DNA from: Variovorax atrisoli 110B
GTDB lineage: Bacteria; Pseudomonadota; Gammaproteobacteria; Burkholderiales; Burkholderiaceae_C
Direction of reading: 5' to 3'
NCBI RefSeq assembly: GCF_000382045.1
Contig: NZ_KB907457.1
Location: 62,001-126,000, forward strand
Length of the DNA: 64,000 nt
The position numbers and the translations under genes were made by a program. Under the pieces are notes generated by a model that saw nothing but the letters and a program-made list of their open reading frames with translations, was not told the origin of the DNA and did no database searches. Below, piece after piece: positions 1 to 8,794 of the stretch; the stretch's first letter is position 1, and each line of letters opens with the position of its first letter.

Positions 1-435
1 ATCGGGCTGGCGCTGTTCGCGCGCGCGCCGGTCAACGGCAGCTTCGCGCTCGACGTGCTGCCCGGCATGATGCTGCTGGGCCTGGGCGCGGGCATGGCCT
101 TCAACCCGGTGCTGCTGGCCGCGATGAGCGAAGTGAGCCCCTCCGACTCGGGCCTGGCCTCGGGCGTGGTCAACACCTCCTTCATGATGGGCGGCGCGCT
201 GGGCCTGGCCGTGCTGGCAAGCGCCGCCGCCGCGCGCTCCGCATCGATGGAAGCTGCCGGTGCGCAACTGCCGCTGGCACTCACCGGCGGCTACAACCTC
301 GCGTTCCTCGTCGGCGCCGTGTTCGCGGCGGTGGCGGGTCTGCTCGGTGCCTTGCTGCTTCGCTCCGCCATGCCGGGGCAGACGCAGAACAACGAAGAAA
401 CAGCAGCACCCCACGAAACGGCGGCCTCGCAATGA
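1..435 (+). CDS. MFS drug-efflux transporter, C-terminal part
   Basis: The reading frame is open from the first base, so the gene starts upstream and only about 144 C-terminal residues are visible. They form hydrophobic segments rich in Gly/Ala/Leu. They include a 'GLASGVVNTSFMMGGALG' stretch, which is typical of the last half of 14-TM EmrB/QacA-type major facilitator proteins. The tail after the last membrane segment is short and polar. By family, this would be a proton-driven exporter in the inner membrane. The substrate cannot be read from this fragment. Confidence 0.8.
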   Translation: MGLALFARAPVNGSFALDVLPGMMLLGLGAGMAFNPVLLAAMSEVSPSDSGLASGVVNTSFMMGGALGLAVLASAAAARSASMEAAGAQLPLALTGGYNLAFLVGAVFAAVAGLLGALLLRSAMPGQTQNNEETAAPHETAASQ

Positions 436-505
436 GCGGCAACCAGCCATGCAACCGCCGGTCTTCTTTCTTCAACGGTTCCACAGACTCTTCAGGAGAA
501 CAACC

Positions 506-865
506 ATGGCTCGCTATGTAGACGGCTTCGTCCTCGCCATTCCCTCGGCCAACGTCGAGGCCTACCGCAAGCTGGCGCGCAAGGCCGGCAAGGTGTGGAT
601 GGAGTACGGCGCACTCGAATACGTGGAGTGCATCGCCGACGACGTGAAGCCGGGCAAGCTCACGTCATTTCCGCAGAGCGTGAAGCAGAAGCCCGACGAG
701 ACCGTCGCCTTCTCGTGGATCGTCTACAAGTCGCGCAAGCACCGCGACGCCGTCAACGCGAAGGTCATGGCCGACCCTCGCATCACGGGGATGGACCCCA
801 AGACCATGCCCTTCGACAGCAAGCGGATGATCTTCGGCGGCTTCAAATCCATCGTTGAGTTCTAG
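506..865 (+). CDS. DUF1428 family protein
   Basis: A 119-residue soluble protein starting MARYVDGFVLAIP, with an AGGAG ribosome site eight bases before the ATG. The YVDGFV start, the 'KAGKVWMEYGALEYVEC' segment and the 'KTMPFDSKRMIFGGF' C-terminus fit the DUF1428 family, small ferredoxin-like (dimeric alpha/beta barrel) proteins of unknown function. It lies 70 bases downstream of the MFS gene on the same strand and may be cotranscribed. A truncated dispersed repeat follows directly after the stop. Confidence 0.85.
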   Translation: MARYVDGFVLAIPSANVEAYRKLARKAGKVWMEYGALEYVECIADDVKPGKLTSFPQSVKQKPDETVAFSWIVYKSRKHRDAVNAKVMADPRITGMDPKTMPFDSKRMIFGGFKSIVEF

Positions 866-908
866 GCTCGCCCCCAGGCTTCGCGCACTTCGTGTCGCTT
901 CGCCGGCC
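866..908 (+). repeat. Truncated copy of dispersed ~100-bp intergenic repeat
   Basis: The stretch starting GGCTCGCCCCCAGGCTTCGC matches the first ~40 bases of the repeat seen at 5457, 6182 (inverted), 43157 (inverted) and three times at 62336-62650. It fills the gap between two convergent genes. Confidence 0.75.
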
Positions 909-1667
909 TCATGCCAGAAAGCCGTCATAGACGAGCTTGAGTCCTGTCAGGAACATGCCCAGATACACGAAGCGATAGAACCACGTCGCATCGATGCGCC
1001 GCGCGATGCGGATGCCGACCCATACGCCCAAGGGCGCGATCGGCATCAGCACCAGCGAGGTGGCGAGCGTGCGGAAGTCGAGCAGGCCGAGCCATGCGTA
1101 GGGAATCCACTTGCTCAGGTTCACCACGAAGAAGAAGTAGGCCATGGTGGCCGTGAAGATCACCGGCGAGAGCCGCAGCGGAATGACGTAGGCGTTGATC
1201 GGCGGCCCGCCCGCGTGCGCGATGAAGCTGGTGAAGCCCGACACCGTCGTCAGCACCGCGCCGACGCCGCGCGAGGGCAATGGATCGTCGGGCTTGGGCG
1301 GAAAGAGCAGGCGCTGCGCCAGGAAGAGCAGCGTGAACACGCCGACGATGCCCGCCACCGTGTGCGCCGAGAGCACGCGGAACAGCAGCGTGCCGATCGC
1401 CGTGCCCAGCAGCCCGAACGGAATCAGGAACTTCAGCAGCGTGCGGTCGAAGTCGCGCCGGAACGCCGCGAGGCCCAGCAGGTCCATCAGCAGCAGCAGC
1501 GGCATCAGGATGGCGGCCGCCTGCGGCACCGTGACGGCCAGCGCCATCATCGGCACCGCGAGCGAGCCGAAGCCCGCGCCGAAGCCGCTCTTGCTGATGC
1601 CGAGCAGCAGCACGGCGGGAATGGCGACCGCGTAGAAGTACGGGTCGGTGATCAGGGGAAAAGCCAT
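909..1667 (-). CDS. Sulfite exporter TauE/SafE family permease
   Basis: A 252-residue integral membrane protein with about eight hydrophobic segments. The 'GISKSGFGAGFGSLAVPMMAL' motif near the N-terminus and the 'FIAHAGGPPINAYVIPLRLSP' motif in the second half are the two internal repeats typical of TauE/SafE permeases (DUF81). These export or import small organic or sulfur anions. The start at 1667 gives MAFPLITDP directly before the first membrane segment. A longer open frame continues upstream but only as the shadow of the next gene. The substrate is not determinable. Confidence 0.88.
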   Translation of the reverse strand: MAFPLITDPYFYAVAIPAVLLLGISKSGFGAGFGSLAVPMMALAVTVPQAAAILMPLLLLMDLLGLAAFRRDFDRTLLKFLIPFGLLGTAIGTLLFRVLSAHTVAGIVGVFTLLFLAQRLLFPPKPDDPLPSRGVGAVLTTVSGFTSFIAHAGGPPINAYVIPLRLSPVIFTATMAYFFFVVNLSKWIPYAWLGLLDFRTLATSLVLMPIAPLGVWVGIRIARRIDATWFYRFVYLGMFLTGLKLVYDGFLA

Positions 1668-1753
1668 GGGGAAGGAAGACAAGAGAAAACCCGCCTGGGG
1701 GCGGGCTTGCCTTCCGAGCGTAGCAGCATGGCACCGCGCGTGCCGGCTGCGGG

Positions 1754-2599
1754 CTACCGCCGAGCCGTCTGCTTCAGCGGATTGAGCACGAAGTCGAAGT
1801 CCAGGCGCCAGCGGCCGTTGTCCTGCTTCTTCCATGGCGCGACCAGCGACTGGCGCACCGCGAACACCGCATCCGAATCCAGGTACTCGTCGCCGTCGCG
1901 GAACACGTGCGTGATGAGCCGCTCGTAGCCCGGCGCCTCGATCTTGAAGTGCAGGTGCGCGGGCCGCCATGGATGTCGCCTGGTCGCGCGCAGCAGGTCG
2001 CCCACCGGCCCGTCGACGGGGATCGGGTACGCCACCGCCACCACGCTGCGGAAGTGCAGCGAACCGTCGGGCCCGGTGCGCAGCGTGCCGCGGTTCTCCG
2101 CATGGTCGAGGCCGGCGTGCTGCACGTCGTAGTGGCCGCCCGCGTCGGCCTGCCACACGTCGACGACAGCATTCGCCACCGGCTCGCCGTCGAGGCCGCG
2201 CACCATGGCGAACACGTCGCAGGGCTCGCCCTCGGCGCCGTTGGCCACGTCGTCGCCGTGCTCGTACTCGGGCGCGCCCTCGAAGTAGAAGGGGCCGAAC
2301 ACGGTGGCCTCGGTACAGCCGGCCGGCTTGTCGTTGTTCATCGCGATGGTGAGCATCGACAGCCCCAGCACGTCCGACAGCAGGATGAACTCCTGCCGCT
2401 TGTCGTTGCACTTCTGCCCGGTGGCCGTGAGGTACTGGATGCCCTGGAACCATTCTTCCTCGGTGAGCTTCACCTCGCGCGCGAAGGCGTGAAGGTGCTG
2501 CACCAGGCTGGTCAGGATCTCGCGCAGGCGCGGGTCGGGCGTGTCGGCGAAGCGCGCGAGCACGGCCTGGGTGATGTTGTCCTGGTTGAGGTTGCGCAT
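1754..2599 (-). CDS. Intradiol ring-cleavage dioxygenase, hydroxyquinol/catechol 1,2-dioxygenase type
   Basis: A 281-residue protein with the N-terminal dimerisation helices of catechol/hydroxyquinol 1,2-dioxygenases and a C-terminal beta-sandwich. The four Fe(III) ligands of the family are visible: Tyr157 (GGHYDVQ), Tyr191 (YPIP), and His215 and His217 (PAHLHF). The length and the 'TVFGPFYFEGAP' segment favour the hydroxyquinol branch. That enzyme opens 1,2,4-trihydroxybenzene to maleylacetate. A maleylacetate reductase 7 kb away (9707) would take the product. The start MRNLNQDN matches family length; in-frame codons upstream look non-coding. Ortho-cleavage of catechol itself cannot be excluded. 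Confidence 0.85.
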   Translation of the reverse strand: MRNLNQDNITQAVLARFADTPDPRLREILTSLVQHLHAFAREVKLTEEEWFQGIQYLTATGQKCNDKRQEFILLSDVLGLSMLTIAMNNDKPAGCTEATVFGPFYFEGAPEYEHGDDVANGAEGEPCDVFAMVRGLDGEPVANAVVDVWQADAGGHYDVQHAGLDHAENRGTLRTGPDGSLHFRSVVAVAYPIPVDGPVGDLLRATRRHPWRPAHLHFKIEAPGYERLITHVFRDGDEYLDSDAVFAVRQSLVAPWKKQDNGRWRLDFDFVLNPLKQTARR

Positions 2600-2732
2600 C
2601 GTGGCTGTCTCCGTGTTGTCCGGTCGTCGATCGACCGCAAGGAACTGTAGGGCGGGCGACACGGCGCTTGAAGCGCCACGGTGCAAATGATTTTTCCGTG
2701 CAGCGGAAAGGTCGCCGGGCGCCGGGCCCGGG

Positions 2733-4334
2733 TCAGGGCGAAGCCGGCGGCAGGCAGCTCCGCAGCTCTTCCCGCACGTCGCTGCCCGGCAGGATGCCCC
2801 AGCGCACCCGCACGCTGCGCGCGTCGTCCTCGCCCGCCCAGGGCATGCGCAGGCTGCCGGTGCAGCTGGCGGTGGCCAGCAGCGGCTCCAGCAGGGCGCC
2901 TTCGGAGCGGAATTCGGGCGTGTCGAGGATCAGCACCATGCCGCCCTCGCGCGCCAGTGCATCGGGCGGCAGCCATGGCGAGGTGCGCGGGTCGCCGTCG
3001 ATCAGCAGCTGCACGTCCGGGTCCATGTGCAGCACCACCGCGCCGGCGAACCAGGTGTCGCCCACCATGAGCCGCAGCGGGCGGTCGCCCGCGCGCTCGC
3101 GCCATACGGCCTCGACGGCCTCGGCGATCCGGCCGGAAGGCAGGTTGGCGCGCGTGATGTAGCCGTGGCGCGCGCTCCAGACGCCGTCGACCCAGGCCTG
3201 GCCGAACGATCCGGCAACGTGCAGGACGGCGGCCGCGACGAGCGTGCCGATCCATCGGCGGCGCGTCCAGCGCTCGGCCTCCAGGCCCGGCACCACCATC
3301 GCCGCCCACACGGCGACCGGCAGGAAGAAGGTGCTGAGCCACGAAGCCACGAGGCGCATGTTGAAGAGCACCGACATCGTCAGCACCAGGCACACCGGCC
3401 CGAAGGTCGCCCAGGCGAGGAAGCGCCGGTCGAAGCCGCCGCGTGCCGTCTTCTGATCCTGCACGGCCCCTCTTTCGCGCATGAACCAGGCCCAGGCCAC
3501 GAAAAGGAGCATCGGCGACAGCCGGGCGACCTGCACCAGCAGGATGCGAAGCGGCCGCGGATGCACGTGCTTGAGCAGCGGCCCCGAGGGATGCATCGAG
3601 TGCCGCGCGTAGCCGATGGTCTGGTCGCCGTGCTGCAGCAGCCACGCGAGGTGCGGCGCCATCAGCAGCAGCGCCACCCCGGCAGCGCGCAGCAGGTCGC
3701 GGCGCACGCGCGCATCGCGCCACGAGCCCTCCCAGGCGATGAAGCCCGCACCCACCGCGAACTGCACCAGGGCGCTGTACTTGGTGAGCATCGACAGCGC
3801 CGCGAACACGCCGAGCCAGAGCCAGTCGAAGCGGCCGCCCGCCGACGGCGTGCGCAGCACCCGCCAGAGCATCCACCAGTAGCCCGCCATGGGCAGCAGC
3901 TGCACCGTGTTGTGGTTGAAGATGGTGGCGCGCTGCACGTGGTAGGTCACGAGCGAGCCGAGCAGCACCGCCAGCGCCGCCCGCATCGGCGGCATCATGC
4001 CCAGCGACCAGCGCCACATGATGTAGAGCGCGCCCACGCCGCAGCCCACGCCCGCTGCATAGGTCAGCCAGGGCTGGCGGCCAGCCAGCAGGACCGGCAG
4101 GCCCATCAGCCAGCTCGGCAGCGGCGGGTGCTTGTAGTAGCCCCATTGCATGCTGCCGCCCCAGAAGAGCTCCTCGACGTTGTCCCAGGGCGGGGTCTCG
4201 TAGAAGCCGGCCATGGGCAGCGTCCAGAGCACGACCAGCGCCAGCAGCGCGATGACGACGGCGCCGTTCAGTGAAAGATGCCGAGCGGGAGCGGGCGCCG
4301 GACGGGCGCCGGGAAGGAAGGGCCAGGAATTCAT
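2733..4334 (-). CDS. GT39/ArnT-like membrane glycosyltransferase
   Basis: A 533-residue polytopic membrane protein of GT-C fold. The first periplasmic loop carries 'ETPPWDNVEELFWGG' (acidic catalytic region) and 'YYKHPPLPSW', as in ArnT/PMT-type transferases that use polyprenyl-phosphate sugars. About ten hydrophobic segments follow, then a soluble periplasmic C-terminal domain. An AGGGAGG ribosome site precedes the ATG. The sugar and acceptor are unknown; lipid A or a cell-surface glycan are the usual targets. It is divergent from the LysR gene at 4536. Confidence 0.82.
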   Translation of the reverse strand: MNSWPFLPGARPAPAPARHLSLNGAVVIALLALVVLWTLPMAGFYETPPWDNVEELFWGGSMQWGYYKHPPLPSWLMGLPVLLAGRQPWLTYAAGVGCGVGALYIMWRWSLGMMPPMRAALAVLLGSLVTYHVQRATIFNHNTVQLLPMAGYWWMLWRVLRTPSAGGRFDWLWLGVFAALSMLTKYSALVQFAVGAGFIAWEGSWRDARVRRDLLRAAGVALLLMAPHLAWLLQHGDQTIGYARHSMHPSGPLLKHVHPRPLRILLVQVARLSPMLLFVAWAWFMRERGAVQDQKTARGGFDRRFLAWATFGPVCLVLTMSVLFNMRLVASWLSTFFLPVAVWAAMVVPGLEAERWTRRRWIGTLVAAAVLHVAGSFGQAWVDGVWSARHGYITRANLPSGRIAEAVEAVWRERAGDRPLRLMVGDTWFAGAVVLHMDPDVQLLIDGDPRTSPWLPPDALAREGGMVLILDTPEFRSEGALLEPLLATASCTGSLRMPWAGEDDARSVRVRWGILPGSDVREELRSCLPPASP

Positions 4335-4535
4335 TGCCTCCCTTTGTAAAGCTTCCGGCCTAACGGGACCTGACTGGAACCGGCTTTCGCCTGGCACCCG
4401 CGCGCGCCCCGCCCAGGGCGCGCCACATAGAATCCCCAGCCTGCCCGCCCGCAGGCGTCCGGGGCCCGGTTCAGCCCCGCGATCGGTCCGGCGAGAACCG
4501 CGCACGGCAGGCAAGCCCGGAGACAAAGAACGCCC

Positions 4536-5456
4536 ATGGACCGCTGGACCGAAATCGCCCTGCTCGTGCAGATCGCCGATGCCGGCAGCCTGAGCCGCGC
4601 CGCCGAGGCGCTGGGCCTCTCGAACGCGGCCGCGAGCCGCCACCTGAGCGCGCTCGAGGAACGGCTGGGCGCGCGGCTGGTCGAGCGCAACACGCGCCGG
4701 CTCTACCTCACCGACACCGGCCGCGAGTTCTGCGGCCGCGCCCGCACCATCCTGGCCGACCTGTCGGACGCCGAATCGGCGGTGAACGCCACCGCGCTCA
4801 ATCCCACGGGCACGCTGCGCGTGACGGCCTCGCTGTCGTTCTCGATCCACCACATCGCGCCGCTGCTGCGCGAGTACACCAACCGCTACCCCGGCGTGAC
4901 GGTGCACGTGGAGGCGGCCAACCGCTACTTCGACCTGATCGACAACAACATCGACGTGGCGATCCGCACCCGCGAGTTCGAGCCCGATTCGAACGTGACC
5001 ATCCGCCGGCTCGGCGAGACGCGGCGCATCCTGGCCGCCTCGCCGCGCTACTTCGCGCAGCACGGCTTCCCGAAGACGCTGGAAGAGCTGAAGCAGCACA
5101 AGCTGCTGATCTACACCCACGCCAACAACCCGAACGAGCTGCGCTTTCGCCGCGGGAACGAGACGCACACGGTGTCGGTCACCGGCCTGCTCGAATCGAA
5201 CGACGGGCAGGTGCTGCGCGCCGCGGCGCTCGACGGCATGGGCATCCTGGTGCAGCCCACCTACATCGTCTACGACGACATCGTGGCCGGCCGGCTGGTG
5301 CCCACGCTGGACGACTGGGACCTGCCGCACCTGACCATCAACCTGGCCTACCCGAGCCGCAAACACCTGTCGGCCAAGGTGCGCAGCTTCATCGACTTCA
5401 TGGCGGCGCACTTCCAGAAGATGGAATACGAGCGCAAGTGGACCGGGAGGTTCTAG
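4536..5456 (+). CDS. LysR-family transcriptional regulator
   Basis: A 306-residue protein with an N-terminal winged helix-turn-helix (residues ~1-60, 'AGSLSRAAEALGLSNAAASRHLSALEE') and a periplasmic-binding-like effector domain from ~residue 90. It stands divergent from the glycosyltransferase across a ~200-bp gap, the usual LysR layout. Its target could therefore be that gene or the downstream DoxX gene. A copy of the dispersed repeat follows the stop. The effector is unknown. Confidence 0.9.
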   Translation: MDRWTEIALLVQIADAGSLSRAAEALGLSNAAASRHLSALEERLGARLVERNTRRLYLTDTGREFCGRARTILADLSDAESAVNATALNPTGTLRVTASLSFSIHHIAPLLREYTNRYPGVTVHVEAANRYFDLIDNNIDVAIRTREFEPDSNVTIRRLGETRRILAASPRYFAQHGFPKTLEELKQHKLLIYTHANNPNELRFRRGNETHTVSVTGLLESNDGQVLRAAALDGMGILVQPTYIVYDDIVAGRLVPTLDDWDLPHLTINLAYPSRKHLSAKVRSFIDFMAAHFQKMEYERKWTGRF

Positions 5457-5560
5457 GCTCGCCCCCAGGCTGCGCGCAATTCGTGCCGCTTTGCCGCCCT
5501 CGGCCGCGGCGACACCTTCGGCCCCGCAAACCGGTTGCGCCGCGTTCCACGAAAGGGAAC
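5457..5560 (+). repeat. Dispersed ~100-bp intergenic repeat, diverged copy
   Basis: Begins GGCTCGCCCCCAGGCTGCGC right after the LysR stop and runs through a 'GGCCCCGCAAACCGGTTGCG' section to 'CGCGTTCCACGAA'. It matches, with several differences, the copies at 62336-62650 and the inverted copies at 6182 and 43157. Confidence 0.7.
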
Positions 5561-5584
5561 GCGCCGCAGCCAATGCTTGAAACA

Positions 5585-5600
5585 TGTGCGTAAACGCACA
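5585..5600. promoter_or_regulatory. Palindrome TGTGCGT-AA-ACGCACA, candidate operator
   Basis: Perfect 7-bp arms around AA, 92 bases before the DoxX start codon. Nearly the same sequence (GTGCGCAAACGCACATC) lies 88 bases before the start codon of the secreted protein at 8896. The equal distances suggest a shared promoter or operator. The binding protein is unknown. Confidence 0.5.
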
Positions 5601-5691
5601 TCCCCGCCTTTCGCAGCCCCGCACACTGGAACCGCAACCGCCGCATCCCGCGGCGGGCCCACCGTCTGTTTCCACCCTGCAAGGATCTGCC

Positions 5692-6165
5692 ATGAACACC
5701 CAGGCCACCGCCGCCAACACCCCGCGTGCGCCGATCGCGTCGCCGCTGTCCGCCCTCTCCCCCTCGTCGCTGGACGATTCCGGCAAGCTGCTGATCCGCG
5801 TGACGGTCGGCTTCCTGGTGCTGCTGCACGGCATCTTCAAGCTCTCGGCCGGCGTGGGCTTCATCGCCGGCATGCTGGCCAAGGCCGGCCTGCCGGGCGG
5901 CATCGCCTACCTGGTCTACGTCGGCGAGATCGTCGCGCCGCTGCTGATGATCGCGGGCCTCTACACCCGCGCCGCCGCCGGCGTGGTGGTCATCAACATG
6001 CTGGTGGCCTTCGGCCTGGTGCACATGGCCGACTTCTTCGCGCTGACCAAGCAGGGCGGCTGGGCGCTGGAACTGCAGGGCCTGTACCTGTTCGGCGCGC
6101 TGACCGTGGTGCTGCTGGGCGCCGGCCGCTTCTCGCTGGGCGGCACCAAGGGCCGCTGGAACTGA
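5692..6165 (+). CDS. DoxX family membrane protein
   Basis: A 157-residue protein with a ~30-residue polar N-terminus followed by four hydrophobic segments. 'LLIRVTVGFLVLLHGIFKL' in the first and 'GGIAYLVYVGEIVAPLLMIAGLYTR' in the middle are typical of the DoxX/DoxD family. These small inner-membrane proteins are often linked to redox or oxidative-stress functions. The start MNTQATAAN follows AAGGATCTGCC. The 16-bp palindrome at 5585 lies in its upstream region. The specific role is unknown. Confidence 0.85.
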   Translation: MNTQATAANTPRAPIASPLSALSPSSLDDSGKLLIRVTVGFLVLLHGIFKLSAGVGFIAGMLAKAGLPGGIAYLVYVGEIVAPLLMIAGLYTRAAAGVVVINMLVAFGLVHMADFFALTKQGGWALELQGLYLFGALTVVLLGAGRFSLGGTKGRWN

Positions 6166-6181
6166 GCGAGCCGGCGAATCA

Positions 6182-6282
6182 TTCGTGGAACACCGCGCAA
6201 CCGGCTTTGCCGGGCCGCAGTGTTGCTCCCGGAAGGGGGTCTGGCGCAGCGACCCGAAGCGCGCGAAGCCTCAGGGAAAGCC
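6182..6282 (-). repeat. Dispersed ~100-bp intergenic repeat, inverted copy
   Basis: On the minus strand this reads like the copies at 62336-62650. On the plus strand it runs from CGTGGAACACCGCGCAACCG through GCCGGGCCGCAG to GCGCGAAGCCTCAGG. It fills the gap between the convergent DoxX and Crp/Fnr genes. Its GC-rich inverted segments could act as a bidirectional terminator. Confidence 0.75.
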
Positions 6283-6996
6283 TCAATCGCCGCGTACCTG
6301 GGAGACCATCTGCTCCAGGCGGGCCACGTCGGCGACCAGAAGGGCCTTGTCGTCCTTGCTCAGGACGCCGCTGCGCGCCAGCGCGTTGAGCTCGCGGGTC
6401 ACCTGCTCGCGGTTGGTGCTGATCTGGCTGGCCAGCGCCGCGTGCTTGGGCGCCGGGTCGAGCCGGGCCTGGTTGCCCTCGACGCCGGCAGCGCGGGCCA
6501 GGCGCAGCAACTCGGCATGCAGCCGGTTCTGCACGCCCAGGGTGCTCAGGTCGATCACCCGCTCCGACAGCTGCCGCACCAGCGTCGCCAGCCGCAGCAT
6601 CACCCGGCCGGCCACCAGGGGCTCGTCGCGCAGAAGGGCCATGAAGGAGGCCCGGTCGAGGCTGGCGACCACGCTGGGCTCCAGCGTGACCACGTCGGCG
6701 GAGCGCGGGCCGCCGTCGATGGCGGAAATGTCTCCGAAGTGCTCGCCGGCTTCGGAATCGCGGAAGGTCACCTGCCGGCCGTTGGCCGAGTAGGTCGTCA
6801 CCCTCACCCGGCCCGAGACCAGCAGGAACACCTCGCCCTGCTGCTCGGCGCGCAGCAGCAGGGGCTTGCCGGCCTCCACGCTGTGCCACAGGCATTGCTG
6901 GGCCAGCAGGTCCAGCCGCTGGTCTGAAAGGCCTTCGAGCAGCGCGATCTGGCGAAGCGCAAGGCTGGAACGGGGGGTAGGTTCGGGTCTGGCCAT
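6283..6996 (-). CDS. Crp/Fnr-family transcriptional regulator
   Basis: A 237-residue protein with an N-terminal cyclic-nucleotide-binding fold (residues ~15-130, including 'GEHFGDISAIDGGPRSADVV', close to the phosphate-binding cassette of cAMP receptors) and a C-terminal helix-turn-helix ('ALASQISTNREQVTRELNALA'). No FNR-type cysteine cluster is present. It is divergent from the membrane cyclase at 7066, across only ~70 bp. This suggests that the cyclase product is its ligand; that is an inference. The ATG at 6996 was chosen; a TTG at 7017 is the alternative. Neither has a clear ribosome site. Confidence 0.88.
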   Translation of the reverse strand: MARPEPTPRSSLALRQIALLEGLSDQRLDLLAQQCLWHSVEAGKPLLLRAEQQGEVFLLVSGRVRVTTYSANGRQVTFRDSEAGEHFGDISAIDGGPRSADVVTLEPSVVASLDRASFMALLRDEPLVAGRVMLRLATLVRQLSERVIDLSTLGVQNRLHAELLRLARAAGVEGNQARLDPAPKHAALASQISTNREQVTRELNALARSGVLSKDDKALLVADVARLEQMVSQVRGD

Positions 6997-7065
6997 GCCG
7001 GGGGGGTCGGTGGTCAACGGGGATGGGCGCGCGGATTATGCTCGGGTGCCGCTTCGAACCCGTTC

Positions 7066-8775
7066 ATGGCCAGACGTTCCCCAGAAGCCCCCTCCGACGC
7101 CTCCCCCGCCGCCGCGTTTTCGCTGAGACCGCCCACGCGGCGCAATCTGCGCTGGGCGAGCGGGCTGGTGCTGATGGCCTACGTCACGCTGCACCTGCTG
7201 AACCATTCGCTGGGCGTCTATTCGTTCGCCGCCGCCGAGACCATGCTGCGCGGCGTACAGGCCTTCTGGCACACCATCGCGGGCACCGCGCTGCTCTATG
7301 GCGCGGCCGCCACGCACCTCGCGCTGGCCGTGGTCGCCCTGTGGGAGCGGCGCACCCTGCGCATGCCCCCGCTCGAGGGCCTGCGCGTGGCGCTGGGTTT
7401 CGCGCTGCCGCTGCTGCTGGCCACACACCTCACGGCCATGCGCGGCGCCTACCAGGCCTACGGCATCGAGGGCTCGTACGTGCGCGTGGTCTGGGGGCTG
7501 TGGGACTGGCAGGGCGCCGCCGCGCAGCTGCTGATGCTGCTCGCGGCCTGGACCCACGGCTGCCTGGGCCTGCACTTCGCGCTGCGGGCCAAGCCGGCAT
7601 GGCGGCGCTTCTCGCACCTGCTGCTGGCGGTGGCCGTGGTGCTGCCGCTGTCCGCCGCGATGGGCTTCGTTTCGATGGGGCGCGAGTTCCAGTGGACCGG
7701 CGTGCCGCCGGCCGCCCTGCCCACGGCCGAGCAGTCCAAGGCCCTGGGTACCGCCGAGAACGCAATCAAGTGGGGCTACGGCCTGGCGCTGGCGGCGCTG
7801 CTGGCGGCGCGCTGGGGCCGCAACAGCTTCTCGCGCTGGTCGCGCCAGCCGCAGGTGGCGCTGCGCTACCCCGGCCGCACGGTGCAGGTTCCGCGCGGGT
7901 GGAGCGTGCTGGAGGCGAGCCGCTCCCACGGCATCGACCACGTCTCGATCTGCGGCGGACGGGCGCGCTGCTCCACCTGCCGCGTGCGCGTGGCCGGCCC
8001 TGCCGAGCACATCGGCGAGCCGGGCCGCGACGAGCGGCGCACGCTCGACAGGGTGCGCGCGCCGGCCGACGTGCGGCTGGCCTGCCAGCTGCGCCCGCGC
8101 GGCGACATCGAGGTCACGCCGCTGTTCGCGCCGCTGCCCAACGAGGGCCGGCCCGCGCCGGTGGGCAGCTTCGGGCGCGAGCGCGACGTGGCGATCCTCT
8201 TCGTCGACCTGCGGCGGTGGTCGGGCCTGTCGGAGCGGCAGTGGCCCTTCGACCTGGCCTACGTGCTCGACCGCTACTTCGCCACCGTGGGCGCGGCCGT
8301 GCGCGAAAGCGGCGGCGTGCCCAACCAGTTCATCGGCGACAGCGTGATGGCGATCTTCGGCCTCGACTGCGACCTGCCCACCGCCTGCAGGCAGGCGATG
8401 CGCGCGACCGAGCTGATCGGCCAGCGCATGGACGCGTGGAGCGAAGGCTTCGAGGCGCAGTTCGGCCAGCGGCTGGAGTTCGGCATGGGCCTGCACGCGG
8501 GCCGTGCGGCGGTGGGCGAAGTGGGCTACCTGGAGACCACCACCTTCACCGCCATCGGCGAGGTGGTCAACACCGCGAGCCGGCTGCAGGACCATTCGAA
8601 GACCGCCGCCTCGCGCCTCGTGGTGTCGCTCTTCGCGGCCGAGCAGGCCGGCATGGCGCACGCCATGGGCGAGGCCGAAGTGCTGAAGGTGCGGGGCCGC
8701 TCGGAGCCCCTGGCGGTGCTGTACGCGCCGCAGGTGACGGCGACCGCGACTGCGGCGACAACGGCCTCCCTCTAG
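7066..8775 (+). CDS. Cytochrome-b-like membrane region + [2Fe-2S] ferredoxin + class III nucleotide cyclase
   Basis: A 569-residue fusion. Residues ~25-250 hold about five to six hydrophobic helices with several histidines (His43, 47, 69, 84, 121, 164, 170, 184), resembling succinate-dehydrogenase-type cytochrome b anchors. Residues ~262-352 are an adrenodoxin-type ferredoxin with Cys296, Cys302, Cys305 (C-x5-C-x2-C) and Cys340. Residues ~372-550 are a class III cyclase with metal-binding Asp381 and Asp425 and transition-state Asn502 and Arg506. The purine-contacting lysine position holds Gln421 (NQFIGD) and the second specificity position holds Thr495. It probably makes cAMP, or another cyclic nucleotide, in response to membrane redox state, for the adjacent Crp/Fnr protein. 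Haem binding is an inference. Confidence 0.88.
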   Translation: MARRSPEAPSDASPAAAFSLRPPTRRNLRWASGLVLMAYVTLHLLNHSLGVYSFAAAETMLRGVQAFWHTIAGTALLYGAAATHLALAVVALWERRTLRMPPLEGLRVALGFALPLLLATHLTAMRGAYQAYGIEGSYVRVVWGLWDWQGAAAQLLMLLAAWTHGCLGLHFALRAKPAWRRFSHLLLAVAVVLPLSAAMGFVSMGREFQWTGVPPAALPTAEQSKALGTAENAIKWGYGLALAALLAARWGRNSFSRWSRQPQVALRYPGRTVQVPRGWSVLEASRSHGIDHVSICGGRARCSTCRVRVAGPAEHIGEPGRDERRTLDRVRAPADVRLACQLRPRGDIEVTPLFAPLPNEGRPAPVGSFGRERDVAILFVDLRRWSGLSERQWPFDLAYVLDRYFATVGAAVRESGGVPNQFIGDSVMAIFGLDCDLPTACRQAMRATELIGQRMDAWSEGFEAQFGQRLEFGMGLHAGRAAVGEVGYLETTTFTAIGEVVNTASRLQDHSKTAASRLVVSLFAAEQAGMAHAMGEAEVLKVRGRSEPLAVLYAPQVTATATAATTASL

Positions 8776-8794
8776 CTGTCAGTTGGCGAAAGCG

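Noticed and set aside
2733..5903. A 1056-residue minus-strand protein
   Set aside because: Only the part below 4334 has the features of a membrane glycosyltransferase. The upstream extension is the reverse of the LysR gene and has shadow-type composition.
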